From contig CAWFOB010000004.1 of the NCBI GenBank assembly GCA_963817375.1, forward strand, positions 62,001-126,000: a stretch of DNA of 64,000 nt, given 5' to 3'. This document shows positions 25,197-34,586 of the stretch, piece by piece (positions within the stretch are counted from its first letter, which is position 1; each line of letters opens with the position of its first letter). Both the position numbers and the translations under genes were made by a program. The stretch is from JACVRM01 sp963817375 (GTDB taxonomy: Bacteria > Actinomycetota > Thermoleophilia > Gaiellales > Gaiellaceae). The notes beneath the pieces are model-generated. The model saw only the letters and a list, made by a program, of their open reading frames with translations, had not been told where the DNA came from and did not search any database.

Positions 25197-26552
25197 CTAG
25201 AACCGGACGTCTTGCAGCGCTTCTGCGGCCCGGCGGTAGTACCGCGCGGCCGTCCGGTCCTCCCCCCTGCGTCCCGCGAGATCTCCGCGGGCAACCCAGA
25301 CTGCGGCTCGATGGCTCGGCGACGTGGCCAGCTCGGCTGTCGCATCTGCTTTTGTGAGCCATTCGTCCGCTTCGTCCAGTCGATCCTGTTCCATGAGAGC
25401 GCGGCCCAGCACGTGCTGTGCACTTGCGATCTCGATTGCGTAGTCGGCACGGTCGGCGAGAAGCTTGAGTCCCTCGGTTGCGAGCCGTTCGGCCTCCGCG
25501 AATTCTTTGCGATCGAGGTGGACGCGCGCCAGCGAGTCGGCGGCCGTCGCGGCGTCGGTGTCGGTGTCGTGCTCCAGCGCAACCGCGAAGGCGGTCTTGA
25601 GGTACTCGACAGCCTGCTCGGAGTTGCCGAGCATGTGGGTGAGCCCGCCGAGGTTGTTCAGGAGCCGGCCGACGTGCACCTCGTCGTCGAGCTGCTCGTA
25701 GAGGTTCTTGGCCTTCTCGGCGTGCGCGCGCGCCTGCACGAGGTGGCCGAGCCGCTCGGAGACGAGCGAGGCCTGGAAGTACGTATTTGCCAGCGCACGC
25801 CGGTCCTCGATCCCCTGCGAGAGCTCGAGCGCGCGCTCCACGTCCTCCCGCGCGGCCTCGAGGTCGCGCTGGCGGCGGTAGCAGCGAGAGCGCCAGCCGA
25901 GGATCTCCGAGCGCAGCTGGTCGCTGGGCAGCTCGGAGCGCTCCGCGAGCGCGAGCGCCTCGTTGAAGAGGCCGACCGCGGTGGCGACGCTCTGCAGCTT
26001 GTACCGGCAGACGCCAAGACGGTAGAGCACGTCGGCCCGGTCGAGGTCGGAGAAGCCGGGGCCTTCGACGAGCGACCGCGCGCGGGCGAGCAGGTCGAGC
26101 GCCGGCCGGATCTCGCCGGTCATCTGGCGCGCCCAGGCCTCACCTGAGAGGGCGTGGGCTTCGAGCTCGACGGAGCCGGTCGAGCGCACGACGCGCGAGA
26201 CGGTCTCGTACTCCACGAGGGCCTCGTCGGTCCGGTACGCGAGCGTGAGGGCGTCGGCACGTGCGAGCGCCGCCTCGACGCGGCCACGCTCGTCGGAGGA
26301 GACACCGCTCGCGAGGTAGCCCGGGTCGGTGCCGAGGCGGGCGGCGAGCCAGTCGATCGTGTCCTGCGTCGGGCGGGTCTTGCCGCGCTCGATCTGGCTG
26401 ACGTACTCCTTGGAGAAGCGCTGGCCGGCGAGCTCGCTCTGCGTCAGGCCGGCTGCGATGCGCAGCTGGCGCAGGCGCTCGCCGACGCGGTTCGCCGGGC
26501 GGGGGCCTTCACCCGAGCGTGGACGGACGGTGGTCGTGGCGGGGATGTGCAT
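25197..26552 (-). CDS. XRE-family HTH regulator with TPR repeats (RRNPP-like)
   Basis: 451 residues from ATG at 26552, which has a GGAG site 6 nt upstream; an upstream ATG at 26579 adds nine residues without such a site. The N-terminal HTH (about 25-80) reads RVGERLRQLRIAAGLTQSEL, then KEYVSQIERGKTRPT, a classic Cro/C1-type domain. From about residue 95 onward there are about eight TPR-like helical pairs (for example ALANTYFQASLVSERLGHLVQARAHAEKA). This HTH-plus-TPR layout defines RRNPP peptide-responsive regulators, though MalT-like or AimR-like proteins also carry TPRs. The adjacent peptide gene makes ligand control plausible. Its targets are unknown; a direct-repeat promoter lies about 120 nt upstream on the other strand. 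Confidence 0.85.
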   Translation of the reverse strand: MHIPATTTVRPRSGEGPRPANRVGERLRQLRIAAGLTQSELAGQRFSKEYVSQIERGKTRPTQDTIDWLAARLGTDPGYLASGVSSDERGRVEAALARADALTLAYRTDEALVEYETVSRVVRSTGSVELEAHALSGEAWARQMTGEIRPALDLLARARSLVEGPGFSDLDRADVLYRLGVCRYKLQSVATAVGLFNEALALAERSELPSDQLRSEILGWRSRCYRRQRDLEAAREDVERALELSQGIEDRRALANTYFQASLVSERLGHLVQARAHAEKAKNLYEQLDDEVHVGRLLNNLGGLTHMLGNSEQAVEYLKTAFAVALEHDTDTDAATAADSLARVHLDRKEFAEAERLATEGLKLLADRADYAIEIASAQHVLGRALMEQDRLDEADEWLTKADATAELATSPSHRAAVWVARGDLAGRRGEDRTAARYYRRAAEALQDVRF

Positions 26553-26671
26553 GGTCGTCTCCACGGAAGTCTCTACCACACTTCACCAGTACGCAAGATG
26601 TCCGCCCGGGACACCCCCCAGAAGGGGCATGTCTAAAAGAAAAGTGGAGTGAAGCGAATTGCATGTAAATC

Positions 26672-26715
26672 ACTTGACCGAGTTACTTGACTTCTCCGAA
26701 CGAGGCGCGTAAGGT
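26672..26715 (+). promoter_or_regulatory. Sigma70-like promoter with ACTTGAC direct repeat
   Basis: TTGACT (26687-26692), exactly 17 nt, then TAAGGT (26710-26715) makes a good housekeeping-type promoter on the plus strand. ACTTGAC occurs twice, at 26672-26678 and 26685-26691, 13 nt apart, the second overlapping the -35. A direct repeat there is a plausible operator, possibly for the neighbouring XRE regulator (inference). Transcription would start near 26722. Confidence 0.6.
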
Positions 26716-26721
26716 CAGTCC

Positions 26722-26850
26722 AACCTCGCCACCCCGGTCACCGCCAGGATCGGAACGAGGCCAGTGACACCCTTTACGACGAAGGCCCGAGGGCGTGGCT
26801 GGGCCGCAGAGCCAAGCCCTCGGGCCGTCGTCGTGGAAGGCGGCCTCTAG
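26722..26850 (+). ncRNA. Candidate small RNA or leader ending in long hairpin
   Basis: Between the promoter ending at 26715 and the hairpin at 26776-26834 there is no normal gene. The predicted transcript is about 115-130 nt. It could encode a 28-codon peptide from GTG 26764 to TAG 26850 that crosses the hairpin, but codon content gives no support. The nearest downstream gene (MFS) is on the opposite strand, so this is not a leader of a plus-strand gene. Expression is not shown. Confidence 0.4.
26776..26834. terminator. Very long hairpin (23 pairs, two mismatches)
   Basis: 26776-26800 pairs with 26810-26834 except at two positions, around a 9-nt loop. The core GGCCCGAGGGC/GCCCTCGGGCC is typical of actinobacterial terminators without a U tract. 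It would end the transcript from the 26687-26715 promoter. Confidence 0.65.
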
Positions 26851-26866
26851 TTGGGCGACCTGGGTA

Positions 26867-26912
26867 TCGGGGGAACCTGGGATCGGGGGAGCCACCTGCC
26901 TGGTTCCCCCGA
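26867..26912 (-). terminator. 11-bp hairpin terminator after MFS gene
   Basis: TCGGGGGAACC (26867-26877) pairs exactly with GGTTCCCCCGA (26902-26912). The loop contains a second ATCGGGGGA copy. It lies 15 nt past the stop of the MFS gene on the minus strand. Confidence 0.65.
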
Positions 26913-26926
26913 CTCTGGCCGAGGCG

Positions 26927-28414
26927 CTACCCGACCAGGTCGGCGACGCGCTCGACGGGCGCCGGCGGCTCGGGGTGCTCCTCGTGCACCTCGTGCCGGA
27001 CGAGTACGGCGGCCACGACGGCGCCGGCGAAGGCGATCACGCCGGCCACGACCAGCGCGTTCGAGAATCCGTTGACGAACTGGTCGAGCGCACGCTGGAG
27101 CACCGCGGGGTCGTGCGAGGCCTGGGCTGCCTGGAGGCTGATCGAAACCGATGCGGCGACGATCGCGCCCATGAGCGCGATCCCGAGCGACCCGCCGATC
27201 TGGCGGGCGGAGTTGAGAACAGCCGAGCCGACGCCGGCCCGGTCGACAGGGACAGCTCGCATCGCGGCCGCGGTGGCAGGCGTCATCGTCATGGCCATGC
27301 CGATGCCGCCGATGATGAACGCCGGCAGCAGCTCCCAGTACGTGGCTGAGCTGCCGAGCCGGGAGAAGTAGACGAGCTGGATGCCGAGCAGCGTCAGCCC
27401 GCCCGTCAGGAACCAGCGCGACCCGTACTTGTCCGAGAGCCGGCCGGTCACGGGTGCGACGAGGACGATCAGCACGGTCATCGGCAGGAACGCGGCGCCC
27501 GCCTGCACGGCCGAGTAGCCGAGGACGTTCTGCATGTACAGCGAGACGAAGAAGAACACCCCGAACATCGCGAGCGCGACGAGCAGCATCACGATGTTCG
27601 CGCCGGTGTAGGTGGTGTTGCGGAAGAGCGAGACGTCGAGCATCGGGTTGCGCCCGCGGATCTCGATCAGCACGAAGGCGGCGAGCAGGACTGCCGCGAC
27701 GAAGAACGCCCCGACGATGCGCCCCGAGGTCCAGCCGTACGTGTTGGCCTCGATCAGCCCGTATTCGAGCGCGAAGAGGCCGAGGCCGGAGGTGAGCAGG
27801 CCGGGCACGTCGAGTTGCTGGTCCTCGCGCATGTCTCGGGACTCGTCGATCAGCAGGTAGCTCGCGGCGACCCCGGCGATCCCGATCGGGACGTTGATGA
27901 AGAAGATCCAGTTCCACGAGGCGTGCTCGGTGATGAGCCCGCCGACGAGCGGCCCGATCGCCAGCGCCATCGCCGAGACCCCTGCCCAGATCCCGATCGC
28001 CATCCCGCGCTGTCGCGGCGGGAACGTCGCCGAGATGATCGCGAGCGTGGCCGGGTTCATCAGCGCCGCGCCGACGCCCTGGACGATCCGCGCGGCGATG
28101 AGCTCAGTGCCGCCCGACGCGAGACCGCACGCGAGCGACGACAGCGTGAAGACGACGATGCCGAGCACGAAGATCCGCCGCCGCCCGTAGCGGTCGGCGA
28201 GCTTGCCGCCGCTCAGGATCAGCGCAGCGAAGGTCAGCGCGTAGCCGGCCACGATCCACTCGAGCTCCGAGAGGCCGATATGGAGGTCGCGCTGGATCGC
28301 GGGCAGCGCGACGTTCACGACCGTGTTGTCGAGCATGATCATGAACAGCCCGAAGCTGACGGCCGCGAGCGTGAACCACTTGCGCTTGTCGGGGTCGTAG
28401 ATCAGCGCGCGCAC
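26927..28414 (-). CDS. MFS multidrug exporter, DHA2/EmrB-QacA type
   Basis: 495 residues with about 14 hydrophobic helices, as expected for the 14-TMS DHA2 family of drug:proton antiporters. Helix 1 holds LDNTVVNVALPAIQRDL, the signature of this family. The loop 2-3 motif A is GGKLADRYGRRR. AIGPLVGGLI in helix 5 is the antiporter motif C. GTG at 28414. It is divergent from the acyl-CoA synthetase gene with 35 bp between starts. The drug or metabolite exported is not predictable. No adjacent TetR or MarR regulator is present. Confidence 0.9.
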   Translation of the reverse strand: MRALIYDPDKRKWFTLAAVSFGLFMIMLDNTVVNVALPAIQRDLHIGLSELEWIVAGYALTFAALILSGGKLADRYGRRRIFVLGIVVFTLSSLACGLASGGTELIAARIVQGVGAALMNPATLAIISATFPPRQRGMAIGIWAGVSAMALAIGPLVGGLITEHASWNWIFFINVPIGIAGVAASYLLIDESRDMREDQQLDVPGLLTSGLGLFALEYGLIEANTYGWTSGRIVGAFFVAAVLLAAFVLIEIRGRNPMLDVSLFRNTTYTGANIVMLLVALAMFGVFFFVSLYMQNVLGYSAVQAGAAFLPMTVLIVLVAPVTGRLSDKYGSRWFLTGGLTLLGIQLVYFSRLGSSATYWELLPAFIIGGIGMAMTMTPATAAAMRAVPVDRAGVGSAVLNSARQIGGSLGIALMGAIVAASVSISLQAAQASHDPAVLQRALDQFVNGFSNALVVAGVIAFAGAVVAAVLVRHEVHEEHPEPPAPVERVADLVG

Positions 28415-28449
28415 AGGTCCCCAGTACTAGCAGCAGTAGGGTTTCGCTC

Positions 28450-30379
28450 GTGGCCGACGTCGTGTGGGAGCCGACCCAGGAGGTGCTCGACCGCGCCAAC
28501 GTCGTGCGGCTGATGCGCCGGCACGGCTTCGACGACTTCCGCGACCTCCAGCAGCGGTCGCAGGACGACCCGGAATGGTTCTGGCCGGCGGTCGTCGAGG
28601 ACCTGGGCCTCGAGTTCTCGCGGCCGTGGGATGAGGTCATGGATCTCTCGCGCGGCCCCGAGTGGGCGACGTGGTTCGTGGGCGGGAGGCTCAACATCGC
28701 CTGGAACTGCGTGCACCGCTGGGCGCGGACCGCGTTCGCGAAGGAGCCCGCGGTGATCTCGCTCGGCGAGGACGGGTCGCGCGCCGAGCTGACCTTCGCC
28801 GAGCTGTCGCACGAGGTGACGCGGCTGGCGGAGGCGCTCGTCTCGCTCGGCGTCGAGCCGGGCGACCGCGTGGCGATCTACCTGCCGATGTCGGCCGAGG
28901 CGGCGATCGCCTCGCACGCGTGCGCGCACGTGGGCGCGGTCCAGGTGCCGGTGTTCTCGGGGTTCGCCGCGCCGGCGGTCGCCGCGCGGCTGCAGGACGC
29001 GGAGGCAAAGGTGCTGATCACGGCGGACGGGTCGCTGCGCCGCGGACGGGTCATGCCGATGAAGGAGATCGCCGACGACGCGGCGGCACGAGTCGTCGTC
29101 CCTGGAGGCCGTGATCGTGTGGCGCCGGCTCGGCGCCGAGGTGCCGATGACGGCCGGGCGCGACCTGACGTGGGACGAGGTGGTCGCGGAGTCGCCCGGC
29201 GACCTGCCGCCGCTCGACCTGGACGCCGAGCACCCCTACCTGCTCACCTACACCTCCGGCACGACCGGGCGGCCGAAGGGGATCGTGCACGTGCACGGCG
29301 GCTTCCTCGTCTCGATCGCGCGCGAGGTCGCCTACCAGGCCGACGCGCGCCCGGGCGACCGCATCCACTTCGCCACCGACATGGGCTGGATCATGGGTCC
29401 GTGGACGGTGGTCGGCGGCCACGCGTGCGGCGCCGCGATCGTGCTCGCCGAGGGCGCGCCGGACTGGCCGGCCGACCGCCTCTGGCGGACGATCGAGGAG
29501 GAGCGCGTCACCATTCTCGGCTGCTCGCCGACGCTGATCAGGGCGCTCATCCCGCACGGCGCCCCGCAGCACGACCTCTCGTCGCTGCGCGTGATCGTGA
29601 CCACCGGCGAGCCGTGGAACCCGGATCCCTACCTGTGGCTTCATGAGCAGGTCGGCGGCGGACGCTGCCCGATCATCAACTGCTCGGGCGGCACGGAGGT
29701 CGGCGCCTGCTTCCTGTCGCCGACGCCGGCCGGCCCGATCAAGGCGTGCTCGCTCGGCGGCCCCGCGCTCGGCATGGCGATGGACGTCGTCGACGCCGAG
29801 GGCAGGTCGGTGCGCGGCCAGGTCGGCGAGCTGGTCTGCCGCAAGCCGTTCCCAGGGATGACGCGCGGCTTCTGGCGCGACCCCGAGCGCTACGTCGAGA
29901 CCTACTGGAGCCGCTTCCCCGGCGTCTGGGTGCACGGCGACTGGGCGTCGGTCGACGCGGACGGCTTCTGGTTCCTGCACGGGCGCTCCGACGACACGCT
30001 CAACATCGCGGGCAAGCGCATCGGGCCGGCGGAGATCGAGTCCGCCGCCGTCGCGCATCCCGCTGTCCAAGAGGCGGCCGCGATCGGCGTCCCGCACGAG
30101 GTCAAGGGCGAGGTCGCCTGGGTCTTCTGCATCCTCTTACCTGATGTGGACGAGCCAACAGCGGCGCTGGCCGCCGAGGTCGCGGATGCGGTCGGCGCCG
30201 AGCTCGGCCGTGCGTTCAGGCCCGACCGGGTCGTCTTCGTGACGGCGCTCCCGAAGACGCGGAGCGCCAAGATCATGCGCCGGGCGGTGCGGGCGAAGGC
30301 GCTCGGCCGCGACCCCGGCGACCTGTCCTCGCTCGAGAACCCGGAGGCGCTCGAGGAGATCGAGCGGGCGGTGGCGTGA
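28450..30379 (+). CDS. AMP-forming acyl-CoA synthetase, Acs-like (one frameshift)
   Basis: Activates a carboxylic acid to acyl-CoA through an acyl-AMP. The N-terminal part resembles the acetyl-CoA synthetase N-domain (DPEWFWPAVVEDLG and WFVGGRLNIAWNCVHR). The first frame fails near 29095; the protein continues in the next frame from SSLEAVIVWRRLG, consistent with one extra base in GAGTCGTCGTCC. The second part has YTSGTTGRPKG, GDWASVDADGFWF, GKRIGPAEIE and PKTRSAKIMRR, with the catalytic Lys near the end. Corrected length is about 640 residues. Acid specificity is unknown. The stop overlaps the SDR gene start by 4 bp. Confidence 0.8.
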
Positions 30380-31143
30380 GCGACCGGCTCGACGGCCAGG
30401 TCGTCCTGGTGACGGGCGGCGGGCGCGGGATCGGCCGGCGCATCGCCGTCGAGCTCGCCTCGGCCGGCGCACGGGTTGCGGTCTCCGCGCGCACGCGGGC
30501 GCAGGTGGAGGAGGTCGCACGCGAGGTCGGCGGGCTGGCGGTCGAGGCCGACGTCAGCTCTCTGACCGCGGTCGAGGCGATGGTGGGCGAGGTCGAGCGC
30601 GAGCTCGGCCCCGTGGACGGGCTCGTCTCGAACGCCGGCATCAACCTGCGCGAGGAGGCGGCCTGGCAGGCCGACCCGGACGAGTGGTGGCGCGTCTTCG
30701 AGGTGAACGTGCTCGGCGCCTACCTGTGCGCCCGCGCCGTGATCCCGGGCATGCTCGAGCGCGGCCGCGGCCGGATCGTGCACACCGGCTCGGGCGCCTC
30801 GTATCTGCCGGGCCTGCGCTCGACGGCGTACTCGTCCAGCAAGGCGGCGCTCGGCCGCTTCGCCGAGACGCTCGCGAACCAGCTGGCCGACACCCCGGTG
30901 CGCTCGTTCGTGATCAGCCCGGGCCTTGTGCGCACGGACATGACCGGAGCGGACTTCCCGGACGACGCGCCCTGGACGCCGCCCGAGCTCGCGCCGCGGC
31001 TCGTGCTCGCCCTGCTCTCGGGTCGGGCGGACGCGCTGGCCGGGCGCTACATCCACGCCGAGCACGACGACATCGACGATCTGATCGCCCGCGCCGACGC
31101 CGTCCGCGGCGAGGACCTGAACGCGATCCGGCTCAGGCGCTAG
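30376..31143 (+). CDS. Short-chain dehydrogenase/reductase
   Basis: 255 residues, classical SDR. VTGGGRGIGRRIA (about 12-24) is the dinucleotide-binding motif, SNAGIN the NNAG-like motif, HTGSGAS carries the catalytic Ser, and AYSSSKAAL the Tyr-x3-Lys pair. SPGLVRTDM follows as usual. GTG start in a 4-bp overlap with the acyl-CoA synthetase suggests coupled function in acyl or alcohol metabolism, but the substrate is not deducible. It overlaps the convergent gene ending at 31133 by 11 bp. Confidence 0.87.
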   Translation: MSDRLDGQVVLVTGGGRGIGRRIAVELASAGARVAVSARTRAQVEEVAREVGGLAVEADVSSLTAVEAMVGEVERELGPVDGLVSNAGINLREEAAWQADPDEWWRVFEVNVLGAYLCARAVIPGMLERGRGRIVHTGSGASYLPGLRSTAYSSSKAALGRFAETLANQLADTPVRSFVISPGLVRTDMTGADFPDDAPWTPPELAPRLVLALLSGRADALAGRYIHAEHDDIDDLIARADAVRGEDLNAIRLRR

Positions 31144-31846
31144 GCCGCGGCTCGATCCAGACGGCGCGGCCGGCGGCGAGCAGGCGGCCGTCCGCGCCGA
31201 GCAGGGCCGTGCCCGCCTCCTGGCGGCGGCCCTCGCCGCCGAGCGGCCACCCGATCACGACGTGCTCCTCCGCGGCAGGCGGGCGCTCGTCGATGCGGAC
31301 CGCGAGCCGCCCGAGCACGCGCGTCCCGCGGCCGACGAGCTCGACCGCGAACGCGCCCGGGCAGTCGAGCGCCGCCCAGACGAACTCCGGGCGCACGCGA
31401 CCGTCGTCTCCGGCGAGGGACGCGTCCGGCGTCCAGACGGTGGCGACGAGCTGCCGGCCGTCGACCTGGCCCGGGCGCAGGACGAGCGCGTCGCCGTGTG
31501 CACGGGCCGGGCCGCAGACGAAGCACTCGGGGAACGGGTGATCGACGTCGCCCGAGTAGCGCGCCTCGGCGGCGCGCGCCTCGGCGACCGTGACCGCGCG
31601 GCGCGGAGCGAGGTCGACCTCGGCGGGGCGCGCCTCGGCGACGAGAGCCTCGCCGTCGCGGACCTCGATCGCCTCCGCCGGGCCGGCGACGCCGAGCGGG
31701 CGCTCGAGCGGCGGCGGCAGCCGTAGCGTGACCTCGGCCGGCCCGTCCCCGGTCAGGGCGCCGACGAGCCCGCACGAGTAGCCGCCGTTCCCCGACGTCG
31801 CGGGGCCGCGGAAGCGCCTATCGATGACGACGCAACATTGGTGCAC
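31133..31846 (-). CDS. Hotdog-fold thioesterase-like protein
   Basis: 237 residues from GTG at 31846. The opening FRGPATSGNGGYSCGLVGALTG resembles the N-terminus of uncharacterised actinobacterial double-hotdog proteins, in which a glycine-rich loop precedes the first hotdog helix. HPFPECFVCGPARAHGDAL contains a conserved Cys pair (CFVC), and AALDCPGAFAVEL follows. Acyl-CoA thioesterase activity is likely for the fold but not shown by a catalytic motif. The gene is divergent from nadE and convergent with the SDR gene. Confidence 0.6.
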   Translation of the reverse strand: MHQCCVVIDRRFRGPATSGNGGYSCGLVGALTGDGPAEVTLRLPPPLERPLGVAGPAEAIEVRDGEALVAEARPAEVDLAPRRAVTVAEARAAEARYSGDVDHPFPECFVCGPARAHGDALVLRPGQVDGRQLVATVWTPDASLAGDDGRVRPEFVWAALDCPGAFAVELVGRGTRVLGRLAVRIDERPPAAEEHVVIGWPLGGEGRRQEAGTALLGADGRLLAAGRAVWIEPRPSA

Positions 31847-31905
31847 GGCGCCGTATGGTGCCCGACCGGCACGCGCTACAGTTTTCGACTGAGAGGCAAA
31901 AACCT

Positions 31906-33627
31906 GTGAGGCTCGCGCTCGCCCAGATCAACACCGTCGTCGGGGACCTCGACGGAAACCGCGCCCGGATCCTGGAGCGCCTGGACGAGGCGCGCTCGCG
32001 CGGCGCCGACCTCGTGCTCTTCCCGGAGCTGGCCGTCACCGGCTACCCGCCCGAGGACCTGCTGCTCCGCCCGGGGTTCCTGCGCGCGGCCGAGCAGTCG
32101 CTGCACGAGATCGCGCGGGAGTGCCGCGGCATCGCGGCGCTGGTCGGCACGCCCCACTTCGACCGCGACCTCTACAACGCGTGCGCGATCTGCGTGGGCG
32201 GCGAGATCCGCGCGCTCTACCGCAAGCGCTTCCTCCCGAACTACGGGGTCTTCGACGAGGCGCGCTACTTCGCCGCCGGCCGCGACCTCTTCCTGCTCGA
32301 GCACGGCGAGGTGCTGGTCGGGCCCACGATCTGCGAGGACATCTGGCAGCCAGGCCCGCCCGCGACCGAGCTCGCGCTCGCGGGTGCGCAGCTCGTCACG
32401 AACATCTCTGCGTCGCCGTTCCACGTGGGCAAGGAGCGCGAGCGCGAGGAGATGCTGAAGACGCGCGCGCGCGACAACGCCTGCTTCATCGCGTTCTGCA
32501 ACCTGGTCGGTGGCCAGGACGAGCTCATCTTCGACGGGCACTCGCTTGTGCTCGACGACCAGGGCGAGGTGCTGGCGCGCGCGCCGGGGTTCGAGGAGTG
32601 CCTGCTGGTCGTGGACGTCGACCCGACGATCGCGGTCGCGCGCCGCCTGCGCGACGTGCGCGGCCGGTCGCTGGCCGCGGAGCTCGACCCGCAGGACGTG
32701 CCGATCGTGCACATCGGCGCGCCGCCGGCCGAGCGTGAGGCGGCCCTCCATCAGGCGCCGCCGATCGTGCCGCTGGACGGCGAGCTGGAGCAGATGCGGC
32801 TCGCTCTCGAGCTGGGGCTCTCCGACTACGTGCGCAAGAACGGCTTCAGCGACGTCGTCGTGGGCGTGTCGGGCGGGATCGACTCGGCCGTGACGGCCGC
32901 GCTCTGCGTCGAGGCGCTCGGGCCGGAGCACGTCCATTGCGTGTCGATGCCCTCGCGTTACTCGTCGGAGGAGACGCGCGCGGACGCGCGCCGCGTGGCC
33001 GAGAGCCTGGGCGCGTCGTACCTGGAGCTGCCCATCGGCCCGGTCGTCGACGGGTTCGAGGCGACGCTCGCGGAGGCGTTCGCCGGCCGGGAGCACGACC
33101 TGACCGAGGAGAACATCCAGGCGCGCACGCGCGGCGTCCTGCTGATGGCGCTCTCGAACAAGTTCGGCTGGCTGCTGGTCGCGACGGGCAACAAGTCGGA
33201 GCTGTCGGTCGGCTACGCGACGCTCTACGGCGACATGGCGGGCGGCTTCGCGCTGGTGAAGGACGTCTACAAGACCGACGTCTTCCGGCTGGCCCGGCAC
33301 CTGAACGAGCGCGCCGGCCGCGAGCTGATCCCGGTGTCGACGATCGAGCGCGCCCCGTCGGCGGAGCTTCGGGCCGACCAGCGCGACGAGGACTCGCTGC
33401 CGCCGTATGCGGCGCTCGACCAGGTGCTGGAGGCGTACGTGGAGCTCGACCGGTCGCGCGACGACCTGACCGGCAACGGGTTCGACCCGGACGTCGTTGA
33501 GCGCGCGCTGGCGCTGGTCGACCGCGCGGAGTACAAGCGCCGGCAGGCGCCGCCCGGGGTGAAGCTGCGGCCGAAGGCGTTCGGGCGCGACCGGCGCATC
33601 CCGATCACGAACCGCTGGCCGGGCTGA
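31906..33627 (+). CDS. nadE: Glutamine-dependent NAD(+) synthetase
   Basis: Final step of NAD synthesis: amidates deamido-NAD using glutamine and ATP. 573 residues. GTG at 31906 is chosen, with GAGAGG 9 nt upstream and the protein starting VRLALAQIN, the usual beginning of the glutaminase domain. The nitrilase-type triad is E41 (LFPELAVTGYPPEDL), K107 (YRKRFLPNYGVFDE) and C143 (GPTICEDIW). The synthetase P-loop SGGIDS is at about 322-327, followed by MPSRYSSEET and TGNKSELSVGY. It ends next to the convergent CAP gene. Confidence 0.94.
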   Translation: MRLALAQINTVVGDLDGNRARILERLDEARSRGADLVLFPELAVTGYPPEDLLLRPGFLRAAEQSLHEIARECRGIAALVGTPHFDRDLYNACAICVGGEIRALYRKRFLPNYGVFDEARYFAAGRDLFLLEHGEVLVGPTICEDIWQPGPPATELALAGAQLVTNISASPFHVGKEREREEMLKTRARDNACFIAFCNLVGGQDELIFDGHSLVLDDQGEVLARAPGFEECLLVVDVDPTIAVARRLRDVRGRSLAAELDPQDVPIVHIGAPPAEREAALHQAPPIVPLDGELEQMRLALELGLSDYVRKNGFSDVVVGVSGGIDSAVTAALCVEALGPEHVHCVSMPSRYSSEETRADARRVAESLGASYLELPIGPVVDGFEATLAEAFAGREHDLTEENIQARTRGVLLMALSNKFGWLLVATGNKSELSVGYATLYGDMAGGFALVKDVYKTDVFRLARHLNERAGRELIPVSTIERAPSAELRADQRDEDSLPPYAALDQVLEAYVELDRSRDDLTGNGFDPDVVERALALVDRAEYKRRQAPPGVKLRPKAFGRDRRIPITNRWPG

Positions 33628-33628
33628 C

Positions 33629-34529
33629 CTAGCGCACGAGGCGCGAGAACCAGCGCCGCGCCCGACCGGGCGCTGCTGCGATCCGCAGCGTGCCGACGAC
33701 GTGCAGGCCGCGGACGCCGCGGGGCGTGACGAGGATGCACTGCGCGTAGCCGCGGTGGAAGCCGGCGGCGAGCAGGCGCAGGCGCCGCCCGGCGACCCGG
33801 GCGTGGCAGGCAACGGCGCCGTGGGTGACCTGCCGGCGGCCGTGCGTCTGGACGACTGGGAAGCGCAGTGTGAAGCGGCGGTCGCCCTTGAGCGCGTGTC
33901 GGTCGAGCGACCGGCCGACGGCGAGCGCGGCGGTCGCCCGGGGAGCAGCCTGCGCCGGCGGGCGCGGTGCCGGCGGCGGCGGCGGCGCGGTGCCGGCCGT
34001 CGAGGTGCCGAAGGTCTGCGACCAGTAGACGGCGCCGCCCGGTGCGACGGCGGCGCCGATGCCGGTCGAGGCGAAGCCCGGCTGCTCGATGTTCGCGCGG
34101 TGACCCGGCGACGAGAGCCAGCCCTGCATGACTGCCTGGGCGGTCGGGTAGCCGTAGGCGATGTTCTCGCCCCAGCCGCTGCCCGCGTAGCCGCAGGCCG
34201 TGATCCGCTGGGACACGGTGCGGGCGACCGGCGGGGCCGGGTCGTCGTGGTCCATGTAGCCGTACTTCGCCATGTGGCGCGCCTTCCAGACGGCCGCCGC
34301 CTGCAGCGCAGGCGACACGACCAGCGGCCGCGCGCCGACCGTGGCCCGGTGCGCGTTGACGGCCGCGAGCACCTCGTCGGCAAGCGCCGGGCGCGCGGCG
34401 GGCCAGTCGCCGCCCGGCGTGCAGGCGCCGACGGCGGTGCGCGGAGCCGAGGGCACGGCGAGGGCGGTCGCCGCGGCCGCCGCGAGGACGGCGGCGAAGA
34501 GCCAGGGCTTGCGGTGGGGCGTCCGCATG
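33629..34529 (-). CDS. Secreted CAP/SCP-domain protein
   Basis: About 300 residues. ATG at 34529 is chosen because GGAAG lies 5 nt upstream. The signal peptide runs MRTPHRKPWLFAAVLAAAAATAL to about residue 30. The CAP domain (about 45-170) shows VLAAVNAHRATVG, AAVWKARHMAKYGYMDHD, GWGENIAYGYPTA and WLSSPGHRANIEQPGF, with the conserved His/Glu cavity residues. After a Pro-rich linker, a 75-residue end with two Cys finishes ARRWFSRLVR. A close paralogue lies just upstream with the same end. CAP proteins are extracellular, but bacterial functions are mostly unknown. Confidence 0.85.
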
Positions 34530-34563
34530 CAAGCTTCCATCGGACGCTCAGAGAGGCCGGCCA

Positions 34564-34577
34564 CCCCCAAAAGGGGG
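34564..34577. promoter_or_regulatory. CCCCC-AAAA-GGGGG inverted repeat
   Basis: It is centred about 42 nt upstream of the CAP gene start at 34529 and 10-23 nt past the stop of the upstream CAP gene. A similar repeat is centred at the same distance from the other CAP gene start. Operator and terminator roles are both possible. Confidence 0.4.
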
Positions 34578-34586
34578 ATATGACGG

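Noticed and set aside
31876..33600. Long minus-strand open frame opposite nadE
   Set aside because: No domain pattern; nadE has all catalytic motifs on the plus strand.
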